A stretch of 64,000 bases of DNA from Prevotella sp. (GCA_016285075.1 JAEEQB010000011.1:1-64000); one strand, 5' to 3'. Positions 16,801 to 26,423 are shown, counted from the stretch's first letter. Translations and numbers: made by a program. The notes: a model not told the origin generated them from the letters alone.

Positions 16801-16925
16801 CACCTCACCCCTTTTTAAGTGGAGGGGCAAAAAATGACAGATCATTATGAAAGCAATCAAGAATACAATCAAGACAATAGCAGGGCGCCTGTTCTGTCTC
16901 CCCTTAATTAAAGAGGGACTGGGAA
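16801..16925. repeat. Two imperfect CCCCTT-AAGGGG palindromes around the susD start
   Basis: CACCCCTTTTTAAGTGGAGG (from 16806) and CTCCCCTTAATTAAAGAGGG (16898-16917) are similar interrupted palindromes. The second lies inside the susD signal-peptide codons, encoding CLPLIKEGL. They look like small dispersed palindromes, one of them absorbed into the coding region. Confidence 0.45.
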
Positions 16926-18355
16926 TAGTCTTGCTTTTCTTATTCTTCTCGTGTGACAACTACATTGACATTACACCGAAGGGGAGCATCACCGTTGACT
17001 CAGCCCCTCAGTACTACGAGCTGATTGCCAACCCCATGCGCGGATACCATCCATCAGCTTTCGCATTCCTTACCGATGAACTGTGGTCAAAGGAGTCGAA
17101 CATCATTGGCAATGAGAACACCTCGTACAACGGCATCAACTTCACCTTCAACGAGCAGGCTGACCGCAAACTCTTGGCCGATAACAATTTGTACGAAAAC
17201 ATGTATAGCAACATCCTGCGCATGAACCTTGTACTCGACAATATCGATGAGGCAGAAGGCCCGCAGGAGACCAAGACACTGGCCAAAGCCGAAGCACGCA
17301 CCTACCGGGCCTTCGACCATTTCCTGGCTGTCAACACCTTTGCGAAAGCCTATACGCCCTCAACGGCGGAACAGGACGGAGGCATCTGTATCATGGAACA
17401 TTATGATCTGGAAGCCACACCGAAGAAAGCCACCGTAGCACAGGTCTACGATTTCATTATCCGTGAACTGGAGGAAGCTGTGCCACTGCTGCAAGAGAAA
17501 CCTACGAACATCTACCATCCCAACAGGGCATTCGGCTACGGACTGTTGGCGCAGGTCTATCTGTTCCACCGCGACTGGCAGAAGGCCAAGGAGGCTGCCG
17601 AGAAGTCACTGGCACTGAATGATGCATTGGTGGATTACAATGAAATCAATGCCTTTAGACGCGGCATCCTTGACAAGAACTATGGTGACAAGTATGGCGA
17701 CGACCGCAATCCCGAGGTGCTGAGCTACATATGGAACGGCAGCAGTGGATGGACCAGCGAAAGCGCCCATTTCAAGACCTACGGCATGATCAGCCCCGAG
17801 CTGGTACAGCTTTTCAAACAGGAGAAGGATGACCTCCGCTACACTCTGTTCTTCATGGAAAACGGACAGCCCACTACGTGGTTCGACTCTGGCTCAGGAG
17901 CCGACATCTGGATAGAGACGGTCACCACATCTAAATTCATGTATGCCACTATGGGCATGAAGACACCGGAAGTTTACCTGACACTGGCCGAAGCAGAGGC
18001 ACGATTAGGCAATTTACCCAAGGCTACGGAACTGGTGAATAAACTTCGTGCCCACAGACTCTCTTCTGCCAACTCACAGATCTCTGTTCCGAGTTCTCAG
18101 GCCGACATGATGAAAGCCATCATCCTGGAGAGACGTAAGGAACTACTCTATGGCTTCCACCGTTTCTTTGACCTGAAACGCCTGAACATTGAGCCGGAGT
18201 ATCAGACCACCATCACCCGCACGTTTCCCATCGTGACAAAGAGCGTACCACAGCAGACCTACACCCTGAGACCTGATTCGCGTCTATACATCATTCCGTT
18301 TCCTTTGTCAGCACGTGACAAGAATCCAAACCTGACACTGAATACGGATGAATGA
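16847..18355 (+). CDS. SusD/RagB-family surface lipoprotein
   Basis: 502 residues. A long N-region precedes the hydrophobic stretch and lipobox LLFLFFSC (Cys36), followed by DNYIDITPKGS, the typical SusD start. TPR-like helices follow, and the C-terminal RagB motif AIILERRKELLYGFHRFFDLKR is intact. It caps the SusC barrel and binds ligand at the cell surface. The signal peptide is about 15 residues longer than usual because of a palindromic insert-like stretch. It lies 50 bases after susC, in one operon. Confidence 0.92.
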   Translation: MKAIKNTIKTIAGRLFCLPLIKEGLGIVLLFLFFSCDNYIDITPKGSITVDSAPQYYELIANPMRGYHPSAFAFLTDELWSKESNIIGNENTSYNGINFTFNEQADRKLLADNNLYENMYSNILRMNLVLDNIDEAEGPQETKTLAKAEARTYRAFDHFLAVNTFAKAYTPSTAEQDGGICIMEHYDLEATPKKATVAQVYDFIIRELEEAVPLLQEKPTNIYHPNRAFGYGLLAQVYLFHRDWQKAKEAAEKSLALNDALVDYNEINAFRRGILDKNYGDKYGDDRNPEVLSYIWNGSSGWTSESAHFKTYGMISPELVQLFKQEKDDLRYTLFFMENGQPTTWFDSGSGADIWIETVTTSKFMYATMGMKTPEVYLTLAEAEARLGNLPKATELVNKLRAHRLSSANSQISVPSSQADMMKAIILERRKELLYGFHRFFDLKRLNIEPEYQTTITRTFPIVTKSVPQQTYTLRPDSRLYIIPFPLSARDKNPNLTLNTDE

Positions 18356-18396
18356 GATTACGGAAAAAACAATAAAGCATAAAATAAAAAAGGAAC

Positions 18397-19200
18397 ATGA
18401 AGAAACTCTACACAACAATGATGCTGGCCTTCGTGGCCATGAGTGCTTCGGCACAGGACTCCACCTATGTACGCGTCGACTTTAACCAGAATCCCTGGAA
18501 CCTCCCAGTCAGTATACCCAACCGCGACAAGGGTATGGTAAAGGAAAACGGCAAGCAGTACAACTGGTCGGTAGTGGACGATGAGACGGGCTGTCTGACA
18601 GAGACGCAGGTCTTCGACTGGAACGTTGACGACGGTAAGATTCTGCTGACGCTGACCCCGTCAAACTACAAATTGACGGATTATGACAATGCTATGGTGA
18701 AGACCCACGACCTGAACGAAGCCGATGAGCCAATCTATACAATGCTATGGATGCGTGCAGGAGCACAGCTGTCGTTCAAGGCTCCTGAGAAGATGTGGTT
18801 TGCCAAAGTGGTCTTTGGAGAATACCGCAACTGGGCCAGCGGCAGCCTATACAGCGGCGAAGTCACTGACAATCACCATGTATGGGGCAAGGACAGCGTG
18901 AAAACCCGCATTACCACCGCCGGAGGCCAGGAATATATACTGGAGTGCTGGAGCGGAGACTCTGTGGAGTGGAGCCTGCCCGCCAGTACAGGAAACACCT
19001 ATCTGAAATATATAGACTTCTGGCTGCTGCCCCGTAACGATGCTGCAGGCATTGACGAGGTTTCCATGCCGCGTGAACGCGTCAACGTCTATTCCATCAA
19101 CGGAGTGGTTATGCGACGCGACCGTCTGCGCCGCGATGCCTTGAACGGACTGCGCCCAGGACTATACATTATGGACGGGAAAAAGATAGTGGTTAAATAA
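18397..19200 (+). CDS. Secreted protein of unknown function, third gene of the susCD operon
   Basis: 267 residues with signal peptide MKKLYTTMMLAFVAMSASAQ. The body looks like one beta-sandwich: VRVDFNQNPWNLP, WFAKVVFGEYRNW and LKYIDFWLLPR. The end is VNVYSINGVVMRRDRLRRDA then GLRPGLYIMDGKKIVVK, a terminal module like that of the leucine-rich-repeat protein. It follows susD by 41 bases without its own promoter. It may bind the ligand of the SusCD pair; this is an inference. Confidence 0.78.
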   Translation: MKKLYTTMMLAFVAMSASAQDSTYVRVDFNQNPWNLPVSIPNRDKGMVKENGKQYNWSVVDDETGCLTETQVFDWNVDDGKILLTLTPSNYKLTDYDNAMVKTHDLNEADEPIYTMLWMRAGAQLSFKAPEKMWFAKVVFGEYRNWASGSLYSGEVTDNHHVWGKDSVKTRITTAGGQEYILECWSGDSVEWSLPASTGNTYLKYIDFWLLPRNDAAGIDEVSMPRERVNVYSINGVVMRRDRLRRDALNGLRPGLYIMDGKKIVVK

Positions 19201-19222
19201 CCAAAATATAAACGACAAAATC

Positions 19223-19253
19223 CTTGGCTTCTCACTTATTTTTTGTATCTTTG
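19223..19253 (+). promoter_or_regulatory. Promoter of the metalloprotease gene
   Basis: CTTG (19223-19226), 19 bases, then TATCTTTG (19246-19253). It starts 22 bases after the preceding stop, so the protease is transcribed separately from susCD, perhaps with read-through. Confidence 0.72.
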
Positions 19254-19286
19254 CAACCTAAACTAAATAACCATAAAAGATACAGG

Positions 19287-21848
19287 ATGATGAACAGAAG
19301 CATTACAATAGCTGCACTCTTGCTGATGCTGGCACAGAGTGCAGTTGCGTTACCACGTATGTTGTTTGCCAAGAACGATACCGTGAAGACAGACACAGTG
19401 AAGGTTGACACACTGAAGACCGACAGTGTGGAGGTAGACAAAGTTGTGAAAAAAAAGCATGAGTGCTGTGAGGACACCACCGTGAAAGACCACAGCAAGC
19501 CCTATCACAAGTTGGTGAAAAAGGGTGGCACTTGCCTGGAAGGTATGTTCCGCGTTCGCCATATCGAGAAAAAGTGGTACTGGGAAATTCCCGACCAGCT
19601 GTTAGGTCGGCTGATGCTTTCTGTGAGCCGCCTGGTGAACGTCCCACAGGGGTTTGACAAACTGCCTGGTGAAGAGGTGAGCCACAATAGTGTATACTTT
19701 GAACAGCGTGACAGCAGTACCATGTTGCTTCGTTCGTATGCCCGCACTCAAGTGGCCGATCCTGACGACGACATCTCGGCTCTCGTAGACCGCTCTACGG
19801 TGGACCCCATTGTGATGATGTTCAACATCATCGGCGACAATCCCGACAACGGAGACCACCTGATAGAGGTGACACCGCTGTTGACGGGTGACAATGCTGT
19901 AGCAGGATTCAACTCGTCGGCAAAGTCTGCATCAGGCATCGGCGGACAGAAAAACGACCGATGCTTCGTAGATACCGTCATGGCATTCCCCACGAACATA
20001 GAGATCAGCACACTGCGTACATATGGTGCCTCCGGCCGCCTTAGCAATACACCTGCTGGAAGCACCGGCGATGTGACGCTTAGCATGAACACCAGTCTGG
20101 TGCTGCTGCCAGAAGAACCCATGAAGCCTCGTCTGGAGGATGAGCGCGTGGGGTACTTTGTAAATAACATCACGAAGTTTGAAGACGAAGCACAGTCTTC
20201 CCATCACGCCATTGTTTCTCGCTACCGCTTAGAGCCGAAAGATCCGGTAGCATACGCCGCAGGTAAGCTGGTGGAGCCCAAGAAACAGATCGTATATTAC
20301 ATTGACCCTGCCACACCCAAGAAGTGGATTCCCTATCTGAAGCAGGGTGTCGACGATTGGAACGTTGCCTTCGAGAATGCCGGTTTCAAGAATGCCATTG
20401 TAGCCAAAGAAGTGCCTGCCGACGGTAGCGTCAGCCCCGATGATGCACGCTATAGCTTCATACGCTATTTGCCGTCAGAGACTGAGAACGCCTATGGTCC
20501 TCGCATTGTCGACCCACGCAGCGGCGAGATCATCGAGGCTCATGTCTGTTGGTATCACAACGTGATGAACCTTGTGCGCAAATGGTACATCGTGCAATGC
20601 GCTCCATTGGACAAACGTGCACAGAAGATGAAACTCGATGACAAACTCATGGGACAGCTCATTCGTTTTGTTTCAAGCCACGAGGTTGGACACACCCTCG
20701 GTCTGCGACACAACATGATCTCCAGCAGTTTTACACCTGTTGAGAAACTGCGAGACAAAGCATGGGTAGAGAAAAACGGTCACACCGTAAGCATTATGGA
20801 CTACGCCCGTTTTAACTATGTAGCCCAACCCGAGGATAAGGTTGGCGAGAAGGGACTCTTCCCCCGCATTGGCGACTATGACAAGTGGGCAATCAAGTGG
20901 GGATACCAGTACCGACCGGAGTTCAAGAACCCCTATGACGAGAAGAAAGCCTTGCGCAGTCAAGTATCCGCCATGCTGAAAGCCCATCCCAACATGTCGT
21001 ATGTAGGCGACGAGGGAAGGGGACAGGATCCACGCAGCCAGACCGAGAGTGTAGGCGACAACAATATGAAGGCCTCTACCTACGGCATCAAGAACCTGCA
21101 GCGAGTGATGCAGAATCTGGAACAATGGACGCAGCAGCCCGACGGTCAGTACGACGATCTGAGCGAGATGCACCGTGCCGTGAGGCAGCAGTTCCAGCGC
21201 TATGTGGGCCACGTGCAACGCAACATCCTTGGACGTCTGCATAATACTGTGCCTGGTATGAAACCATACGACTTCGTCCCCAAGGCTCAGCAGAAGGAGG
21301 CCATACAATGGGTGGGCGACAATGTCATGGAACCTGCTCTGTGGCTATTCCCTCAGAGCATTGAAGACAAGTTAGGCGTAAACGCTGAGGACGAGCTGCT
21401 CTCCATTGCACGTACTGGTGTGTCATATCTTCTCTCGCCCAACTTGCTGGCCAACCAGTATAGAGACGGTGTCTATCCCTTGGAGGAATACCTCTCAGAC
21501 GTCTTTGCCACCGTTTGGAAACCGCTGAACAACAAGGAAGAGAAGCGTAACATCTTCCGCCGCCAGTTGCAACGTTACTATATCTTGTCGCTCGACCGTG
21601 TGCTCAACAATGTAACCATGACCTCTACTTCCTCTACGCCTACGATGACTGTATCGCGCACAACAGGCGGTCCTGACACCCCTGCTGCCAACAGCGATGC
21701 AGTACTCTATGTAGAGCAACATCTGGATAAGGTGGAGAGCTATCTGAAGCAACAGCCGCAAGACGGCTCGCTCAACGCCCTTCACTACAAGAACCTACTG
21801 CTTCGCATCAAGAAGATACGCGAGCAATACGAGTCGGGGAAGAAGTAG
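19287..21848 (+). CDS. Secreted zinc-dependent metalloprotease (DUF5117/DUF5118/DUF4953 type)
   Basis: 853 residues from ATG 19287. Signal peptide, then an unusual repeated Asp/Thr/Lys stretch (NDTVKTDTVKVDTLKTDSVE), then the DUF5118-like segment EGMFRVRHIEKKWYWEIPDQ. The catalytic site is HEVGHTLGLRH (His465, Glu466, His469, His475), with Met-turn candidates near SIMDYARFNY. The family hydrolyses proteins or peptides in the periplasm or at the surface; its substrates are largely unknown. An upstream start at 19224 lies in the promoter. Two tandem hairpins terminate it. Confidence 0.9.
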   Translation: MMNRSITIAALLLMLAQSAVALPRMLFAKNDTVKTDTVKVDTLKTDSVEVDKVVKKKHECCEDTTVKDHSKPYHKLVKKGGTCLEGMFRVRHIEKKWYWEIPDQLLGRLMLSVSRLVNVPQGFDKLPGEEVSHNSVYFEQRDSSTMLLRSYARTQVADPDDDISALVDRSTVDPIVMMFNIIGDNPDNGDHLIEVTPLLTGDNAVAGFNSSAKSASGIGGQKNDRCFVDTVMAFPTNIEISTLRTYGASGRLSNTPAGSTGDVTLSMNTSLVLLPEEPMKPRLEDERVGYFVNNITKFEDEAQSSHHAIVSRYRLEPKDPVAYAAGKLVEPKKQIVYYIDPATPKKWIPYLKQGVDDWNVAFENAGFKNAIVAKEVPADGSVSPDDARYSFIRYLPSETENAYGPRIVDPRSGEIIEAHVCWYHNVMNLVRKWYIVQCAPLDKRAQKMKLDDKLMGQLIRFVSSHEVGHTLGLRHNMISSSFTPVEKLRDKAWVEKNGHTVSIMDYARFNYVAQPEDKVGEKGLFPRIGDYDKWAIKWGYQYRPEFKNPYDEKKALRSQVSAMLKAHPNMSYVGDEGRGQDPRSQTESVGDNNMKASTYGIKNLQRVMQNLEQWTQQPDGQYDDLSEMHRAVRQQFQRYVGHVQRNILGRLHNTVPGMKPYDFVPKAQQKEAIQWVGDNVMEPALWLFPQSIEDKLGVNAEDELLSIARTGVSYLLSPNLLANQYRDGVYPLEEYLSDVFATVWKPLNNKEEKRNIFRRQLQRYYILSLDRVLNNVTMTSTSSTPTMTVSRTTGGPDTPAANSDAVLYVEQHLDKVESYLKQQPQDGSLNALHYKNLLLRIKKIREQYESGKK

Positions 21849-21982
21849 GAATTAATCCATCTTCGATTAAATATTTTATTATTTGGCACATTTGTTGCTA
21901 TTTGCTTTATGAAAATGGGAGAGCAATGGGAGAGACCATAGAGCACAATTGGGTCAACCTTCCTCAACCGATTTCGAGTAAC

Positions 21983-22052
21983 AAAAGTCAAATGTCAAAC
22001 ACTGGGCGGTTTTCCACCGTGAAAGCCCAGCGTTTGACATTTGACTTTTTTT
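21983..22052 (+). terminator. Very long hairpin with T run
   Basis: AAAAGTCAAATGTCAAAC (21983-22000) is perfectly complementary to GTTTGACATTTGACTTTT (22032-22049). After one mismatch CTGGGC pairs with GCCCAG, giving about 24 paired positions. The T run makes it a terminator candidate, but the stem is far longer than needed. Confidence 0.72.
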
Positions 22053-22161
22053 ACGTATACGGATGGTTTCTTGTTAATGGACGTGAAAGCCAGTTAACTT
22101 CTTTCACACTTTTAACCAATTTACCGATTCTTTCTGTTTTGCTTGATTTTATTAAAATTCG

Positions 22162-22190
22162 GTACGCGCTCGCGCGTACGAAGTTTTTTT
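22162..22190 (+). terminator. Second terminator before the fimbrial promoter
   Basis: GTACGCGC (22162-22169) and GCGCGTAC (22172-22179) form a perfect 8-bp stem with a two-base gap, followed by TTTTTTT (22184-22190). It would insulate the fimbrial locus from upstream transcription. Confidence 0.75.
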
Positions 22191-22229
22191 AGCTTTTTTG
22201 TTAAATAATGTTGTTTTCCAGTTAAATAG

Positions 22230-22261
22230 TTTGGACGTTTGGGATAAATGTCCTACCTTTG
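22230..22261 (+). promoter_or_regulatory. Promoter of the fimbrial locus
   Basis: TTTG (22230-22233), 20 bases, TACCTTTG (22254-22261): a full consensus match, 39 bases before ATG 22301. No flanking inverted repeats that would make it an invertible promoter are visible. Confidence 0.85.
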
Positions 22262-22300
22262 AAGCTCATTTTGGTATTATCGGGAAAAAACCTAAACGTT

Positions 22301-22888
22301 ATGGCGAAATATCTCTCTAAGTGGCTGGGTGTTCTGACAATCATGTTTTACATGACACTGTCGGCTGATGCACAACAGGTAGCAATGAAAACTAATCTGC
22401 TCTACGATGCTGCAATGACTCCTAACGTGGGAATGGAAGTAGGTTTAGGAAAGAAGCATTCTTTCCAGGTGTTTTATGGCCTGCATCCATGGACCTTCGG
22501 ACACGGCGACGACAAGAAGCAATTGAAGCACTGGGTGGTCAACCCCGAGTGGCGCTACTGGTTCTGCCACCGGTTCAACGGTTCCTTCCTTGGTATCCAC
22601 GCCTTTGGCGGGCAGTACAATGCCTATAAGATCAAGATGCCTCTCGGCTGGTGGAAGGAGTTGCAAGACGATCGCTTCGAGGGATGGTTTGTTGGCGGCG
22701 GTGTAAGCTACGGCTACCAGTGGGTGCTCTCCCGCCATTGGAACTTTGAGGCAGCCCTCGGCGTGGGTGCCGCCTACATTGACTACGACAGGTTCAAGTG
22801 CGGCGATTGCGGTAAGAAGGTTGATGACGGCGACAAGATTTACATCGGCCCTACGAAGGCAGCCCTGTCGCTGCTCTATCTTTTCTGA
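22301..22888 (+). CDS. DUF3575 protein, outer-membrane barrel-like, first gene of the fimbrial locus
   Basis: 195 residues from ATG 22301, with signal peptide ending LSADAQ. QVAMKTNLLYDAAMTPNVG is the typical DUF3575 opening; alternating strands follow and the protein ends LSLLYLF, an outer-membrane C-terminus. Two Cys (CGDCG) lie near residue 172. Such genes commonly open Bacteroidales fimbrial loci; they are probably outer-membrane assembly or anchoring factors, but the function is not established. Confidence 0.85.
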   Translation: MAKYLSKWLGVLTIMFYMTLSADAQQVAMKTNLLYDAAMTPNVGMEVGLGKKHSFQVFYGLHPWTFGHGDDKKQLKHWVVNPEWRYWFCHRFNGSFLGIHAFGGQYNAYKIKMPLGWWKELQDDRFEGWFVGGGVSYGYQWVLSRHWNFEAALGVGAAYIDYDRFKCGDCGKKVDDGDKIYIGPTKAALSLLYLF

Positions 22889-22926
22889 GAAATGGATAAT
22901 TGATAATGGATAATTATTATCAGAAA

Positions 22927-24381
22927 ATGAAAAAAACGTTTATTATAACAATTCTGCTTGCTGTATCAGCCATACTCTCGGCTCAGCAGCAACAGGCACC
23001 CATCACCCTGACTGGCGTTGATGCGAAGCTCAGCGTGCGAAACATAGATGTGGCACGTATAGCAGACAAGACCGTGCTCAGGATGGAATTCATATTCGAC
23101 AGCCTCGACGTGCCCAGCAACCGCTACCGCGCCTTCACACCTGTTATCCGCTCCAGCGATGGACAGAACGAGCAGCGCCTGAAGACCCTCATCGTCAGCG
23201 GCCGCCGTCAGGAAATCGTGTTCGAGCGCGAAGGCATTGACCCGCTCTATGCCGACAACTGCGACAACCTGCGCAGGTATAACGGTACGTTCCAGACCTA
23301 CGGCTATTACGACGAGCTGGACAGCCAGCCTTGGCACAGCTCCGCCAACATTTATTTGGAGTGCGACCTCTGCGGATGCGGCGACCTCCTGAAGAACAAG
23401 GAGGCATTTCTCACCTCGCTGAAGCCGACCGACCCGTACGACCTCATTGCGCTGACCGACGTGGTGCCGGCGCCCGCCAAGAAGGAGCGTAATCTCCACG
23501 GCTCTGCCTACATCACCTTCGTGGTGGACAAGTGGGAAGTGAAGCCCGATTATATGAACAACCGCCGCGAGCTGCGGAAAATTACCGACACGCTCGATGT
23601 GATGGTGAAGGATCCCAACGTATCCGTCCGTCAGGTGAAGATTCACGGCTATGCATCGCCCGAAAGCCCCTACGAGCATAACAAGATGCTGGCTACCAAC
23701 CGCGCTAAGTCGCTTACCGACTATGTCCGTCAGCAGTACAAACTGCCTGCCAACGTCTTCGCGCCTGCCGAGGCTACGCCAGAGAACTGGGAGGGACTGC
23801 GCAAGGCTGTTGTGAACATGAGCGAGCAGACACTGCCTCACCGCAGTGAGATACTCAGCATTATCGACGACAAGTCATTGGATCCCGATCCGAAGGAATG
23901 GCGCATCAAGCTGCGCTATCCTGACGAGTATCGCTACCTGTTGCGCGAGGTCTATCCTGGTCTGCGCCGTTCCGACTACGACATCTCGTTCAATTTCAGC
24001 GACTTCACCCTCGAGCAGGCCAAGGAGATTTATAAGACCAAGCCCTACCAGTTGTCGTTGCGCGAGCTGTGGGATGTGGCCCACACCTTCGAGCCAGGCA
24101 GCGACGACTATAACCGTGCCATGCAGCAGGCTGTCAACATCTATCCTGATGCTCCTGAGGCGCTCGTCAACCTGGCCAACATTGCCATCCGCCAGAAAGA
24201 CCTGCTAAAGGCAGAGAGTCTGCTGGAACGGGCAGGTGACAGCGGCGAGGCCCAAAATGCCCGTGCCGTGGTGGCCATCATCCAGAAGCGCTATGCCGAT
24301 GCCGAACGCCTGCTCAACTCCGCCGCACAGAAGGGACTCGATGTCAGCAAAAACCGCGAGGCAATCAAAATCCTGAAATAA
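22927..24381 (+). CDS. DUF3868/OmpA-like fimbrial accessory protein
   Basis: 484 residues from ATG 22927 (a TTG at 22900 is a poorer start). Signal peptide ending ILSAQ, an N-terminal beta domain about 20-190 (the DUF3868 region), then an OmpA-like domain about 200-275 with KIHGYASPESPYEHNKMLATNRAKSL. The C-terminal 110 residues are TPR-like (YPDAPEALVNLANIAIRQK). The OmpA part suggests binding of peptidoglycan, and so an envelope link for the fimbrial machine. It follows the DUF3575 gene by 38 bases; the two are a standard pair. Confidence 0.87.
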   Translation: MKKTFIITILLAVSAILSAQQQQAPITLTGVDAKLSVRNIDVARIADKTVLRMEFIFDSLDVPSNRYRAFTPVIRSSDGQNEQRLKTLIVSGRRQEIVFEREGIDPLYADNCDNLRRYNGTFQTYGYYDELDSQPWHSSANIYLECDLCGCGDLLKNKEAFLTSLKPTDPYDLIALTDVVPAPAKKERNLHGSAYITFVVDKWEVKPDYMNNRRELRKITDTLDVMVKDPNVSVRQVKIHGYASPESPYEHNKMLATNRAKSLTDYVRQQYKLPANVFAPAEATPENWEGLRKAVVNMSEQTLPHRSEILSIIDDKSLDPDPKEWRIKLRYPDEYRYLLREVYPGLRRSDYDISFNFSDFTLEQAKEIYKTKPYQLSLRELWDVAHTFEPGSDDYNRAMQQAVNIYPDAPEALVNLANIAIRQKDLLKAESLLERAGDSGEAQNARAVVAIIQKRYADAERLLNSAAQKGLDVSKNREAIKILK

Positions 24382-24445
24382 CAAATCAATCAATAATTAA
24401 GAAATAATTCAAATTTATATTTACTTTCAAAAAACAATTAAGCTT

Positions 24446-26401
24446 ATGAAAAAATTTAGTTTCTTAGCGTTAGCAGCAGCAGGACTGCTGTTTGGTGCTT
24501 GTACATCAAATGACGCTGTTGATGAGAACAATCAGGATCCATTTAAGGGGCGAGAGGGAGGTTTTGTTAAGATTGGTATTAATCTGCCAGCTGCAAAACA
24601 GGCCTCAACACGTGCATGGAGTGAGGATGATACAACTACTCCAATCCTTGATGATGGTCTTGACAAAGAATTTGCAGTAGACAATGTTATTGTATTATTC
24701 TTTGAGGGTTCAAGCGAAACTGCTGCACAACTTGTACAGGTTGAGGATGTTGGTAATAGTTTTACAAAACTAACCCCGGACAATCCTAATCAGGTAACTA
24801 GTTATAATACTAAGACCGTTCAGTTGTTAAATGCACCTTCCTCCAATTTGTATGCATTGGCAGTGGTTAACGGAGCTGGAATTATCGAGAAATCATCTGA
24901 TACTAAGGTTAGTATTCTTAAGGGAGCTGCTGTTGGCGGTATTAAGTTGAATGATCTTCAGACTGCTGTTGCTACAGCTGGAACAAATAGTTTTATTTAC
25001 ACAATTAGTGGTAACGATTATTTCTTCATGACAAATGCTGTGTTAAGCGAAGTGAAGGGTGGTAAGAGCGATCCTACTGCTGCACCGACAATGCATACGC
25101 TCGTTCCAGTAGATGCTTCAAAGATTTACGAAACTAAGGCAGAGGCAGATGCAGATAACGTACCAGCGGCTGACATTTATGTAGAACGAGGTGTTGCAAA
25201 GGTGACGATTGACAATACTTCTACTGATTATCTTAAAGTAACTTCTCTGAAAGACGGAGCAGGTAATCCTGTTTCATTTACCGCAAGTTTGTCTGGCTGG
25301 TGTATTGACAATACTAACCACACATCTTATGTAGTACGTAATGTCCCATCTATCACCTGGAATTTGAAGAGTAATGGCAGTTCTGTATCAGCTAGTGATC
25401 AGTATCGTTTTGTCGGTGGTAATCCTGTTGATATTGAACATACATATCAGGTGGACAAAGCTGGCTATAGAACTTATTGGGCGAAAGATCCTAACTATAC
25501 AGCTACTTGGGCAAGCGGTATGTTTGATTCTAACACTTCATATAGTGCTCTAGTGGGTAACGCTAATCCACAGTATTGCTTTGAGAATACTTTCGATGTT
25601 GAACATCAGATTCACAAACTTACTACACGCGTTATACTTAAAGTTAATTTGGGTGGGGCTGATTTCTATACGATTGGAGCAAATAGAAATATCATGTATA
25701 CTCTTAACAATGTTAAGGAAAAGATAGCCTCTTCACTTCTTAGCACTGGCACATTCCTTTCTTGGTGGGATGATGCTGATCCTTCAAAGGGTGGCAAGGG
25801 GACTCTATCTACTGTTGATATTGCTTTCACAGACGATTCCAATGCAGGCGTACTTAAGCTGAAGAGTATGACGATTCCTGCTGCAAATACCCAGGCAGGT
25901 ACAGCCATTACAATCGATGCTTCAGCTACAAATGTTGAGGGTCACGACCTTTCTGGTCTTGTAGATATAATTAGTTCTAAGGTTGGTAAGATTAATTATT
26001 ATAAAGGTGGTGACACCTACTATCAGATTCGTATCAAGCATTTCGGCGATGATTTGACTCCGTGGAATACTGATGAATATGGAACGGGAACTGCTCCTGC
26101 AGAGAGCACATATGATAAAATATATCCCGATAATCCCTCACCTGCTACACGTGATGCCAATTATCTTGGCCGTTATGGTATGGTTCGTAACAACTGGTAT
26201 TATCTCACAATTGGTGAGATTGCTAAGATTGGTAGTTCAACGGTTCCAGAAATTAACAGAGTTACTCCTACAACTCCTGATCCTGACGATCCCGAACCTG
26301 ATCCCGAACATCCGGATGACAATTTGGAAGATGCTTACATCAAGGCTCGCATCAATATCCTGTCTTGGGCTAAGCGTCCTCAGAGTTGGAACTTGAAGTA
26401 A
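24446..26401 (+). CDS. Major fimbrillin, Mfa1/FimA-type (type V pilin)
   Basis: 651 residues. Lipoprotein signal with lipobox LLFGAC (Cys19), a flexible stretch and QASTRAW with the likely processing site after Arg56. The body has two beta domains; the C-terminus is ARINILSWAKRPQSWNLK after a Pro/Asp/Glu linker (TTPDPDDPEPDPEHPDD). In type V pili a protease cuts after the Arg and the freed strand groove is filled by the next subunit. Codons are A/T-rich and T-ending, unlike the neighbouring genes, which fits high expression or separate ancestry. It is longer than the P. gingivalis pilins. Confidence 0.9.
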   Translation: MKKFSFLALAAAGLLFGACTSNDAVDENNQDPFKGREGGFVKIGINLPAAKQASTRAWSEDDTTTPILDDGLDKEFAVDNVIVLFFEGSSETAAQLVQVEDVGNSFTKLTPDNPNQVTSYNTKTVQLLNAPSSNLYALAVVNGAGIIEKSSDTKVSILKGAAVGGIKLNDLQTAVATAGTNSFIYTISGNDYFFMTNAVLSEVKGGKSDPTAAPTMHTLVPVDASKIYETKAEADADNVPAADIYVERGVAKVTIDNTSTDYLKVTSLKDGAGNPVSFTASLSGWCIDNTNHTSYVVRNVPSITWNLKSNGSSVSASDQYRFVGGNPVDIEHTYQVDKAGYRTYWAKDPNYTATWASGMFDSNTSYSALVGNANPQYCFENTFDVEHQIHKLTTRVILKVNLGGADFYTIGANRNIMYTLNNVKEKIASSLLSTGTFLSWWDDADPSKGGKGTLSTVDIAFTDDSNAGVLKLKSMTIPAANTQAGTAITIDASATNVEGHDLSGLVDIISSKVGKINYYKGGDTYYQIRIKHFGDDLTPWNTDEYGTGTAPAESTYDKIYPDNPSPATRDANYLGRYGMVRNNWYYLTIGEIAKIGSSTVPEINRVTPTTPDPDDPEPDPEHPDDNLEDAYIKARINILSWAKRPQSWNLK

Positions 26402-26423
26402 ATCTTGAAATAGATTGACGACA

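Larger units (their letters stand above)
21849..22229. other. Gap with three hairpins upstream of the fimbrial locus
   Basis: No gene is supported; open frames here cross the hairpins. It contains the very long hairpin at 21983-22049, an inverted repeat GTGAAAG/CTTTCAC (22083-22089 with 22101-22107) and the hairpin at 22162-22179. CCAGTTAA occurs twice (near 22090 and 22219). Confidence 0.5.

Noticed and set aside
21902..22192. 96-codon open frame upstream of the fimbrial promoter
   Set aside because: It runs through a long hairpin and a terminator; composition and content are not those of a gene.
22083..22261. Invertible promoter controlling the fimbriae
   Set aside because: GTGAAAG/CTTTCAC lies on one side of the promoter only; no matching pair flanks it and no invertase gene is near.
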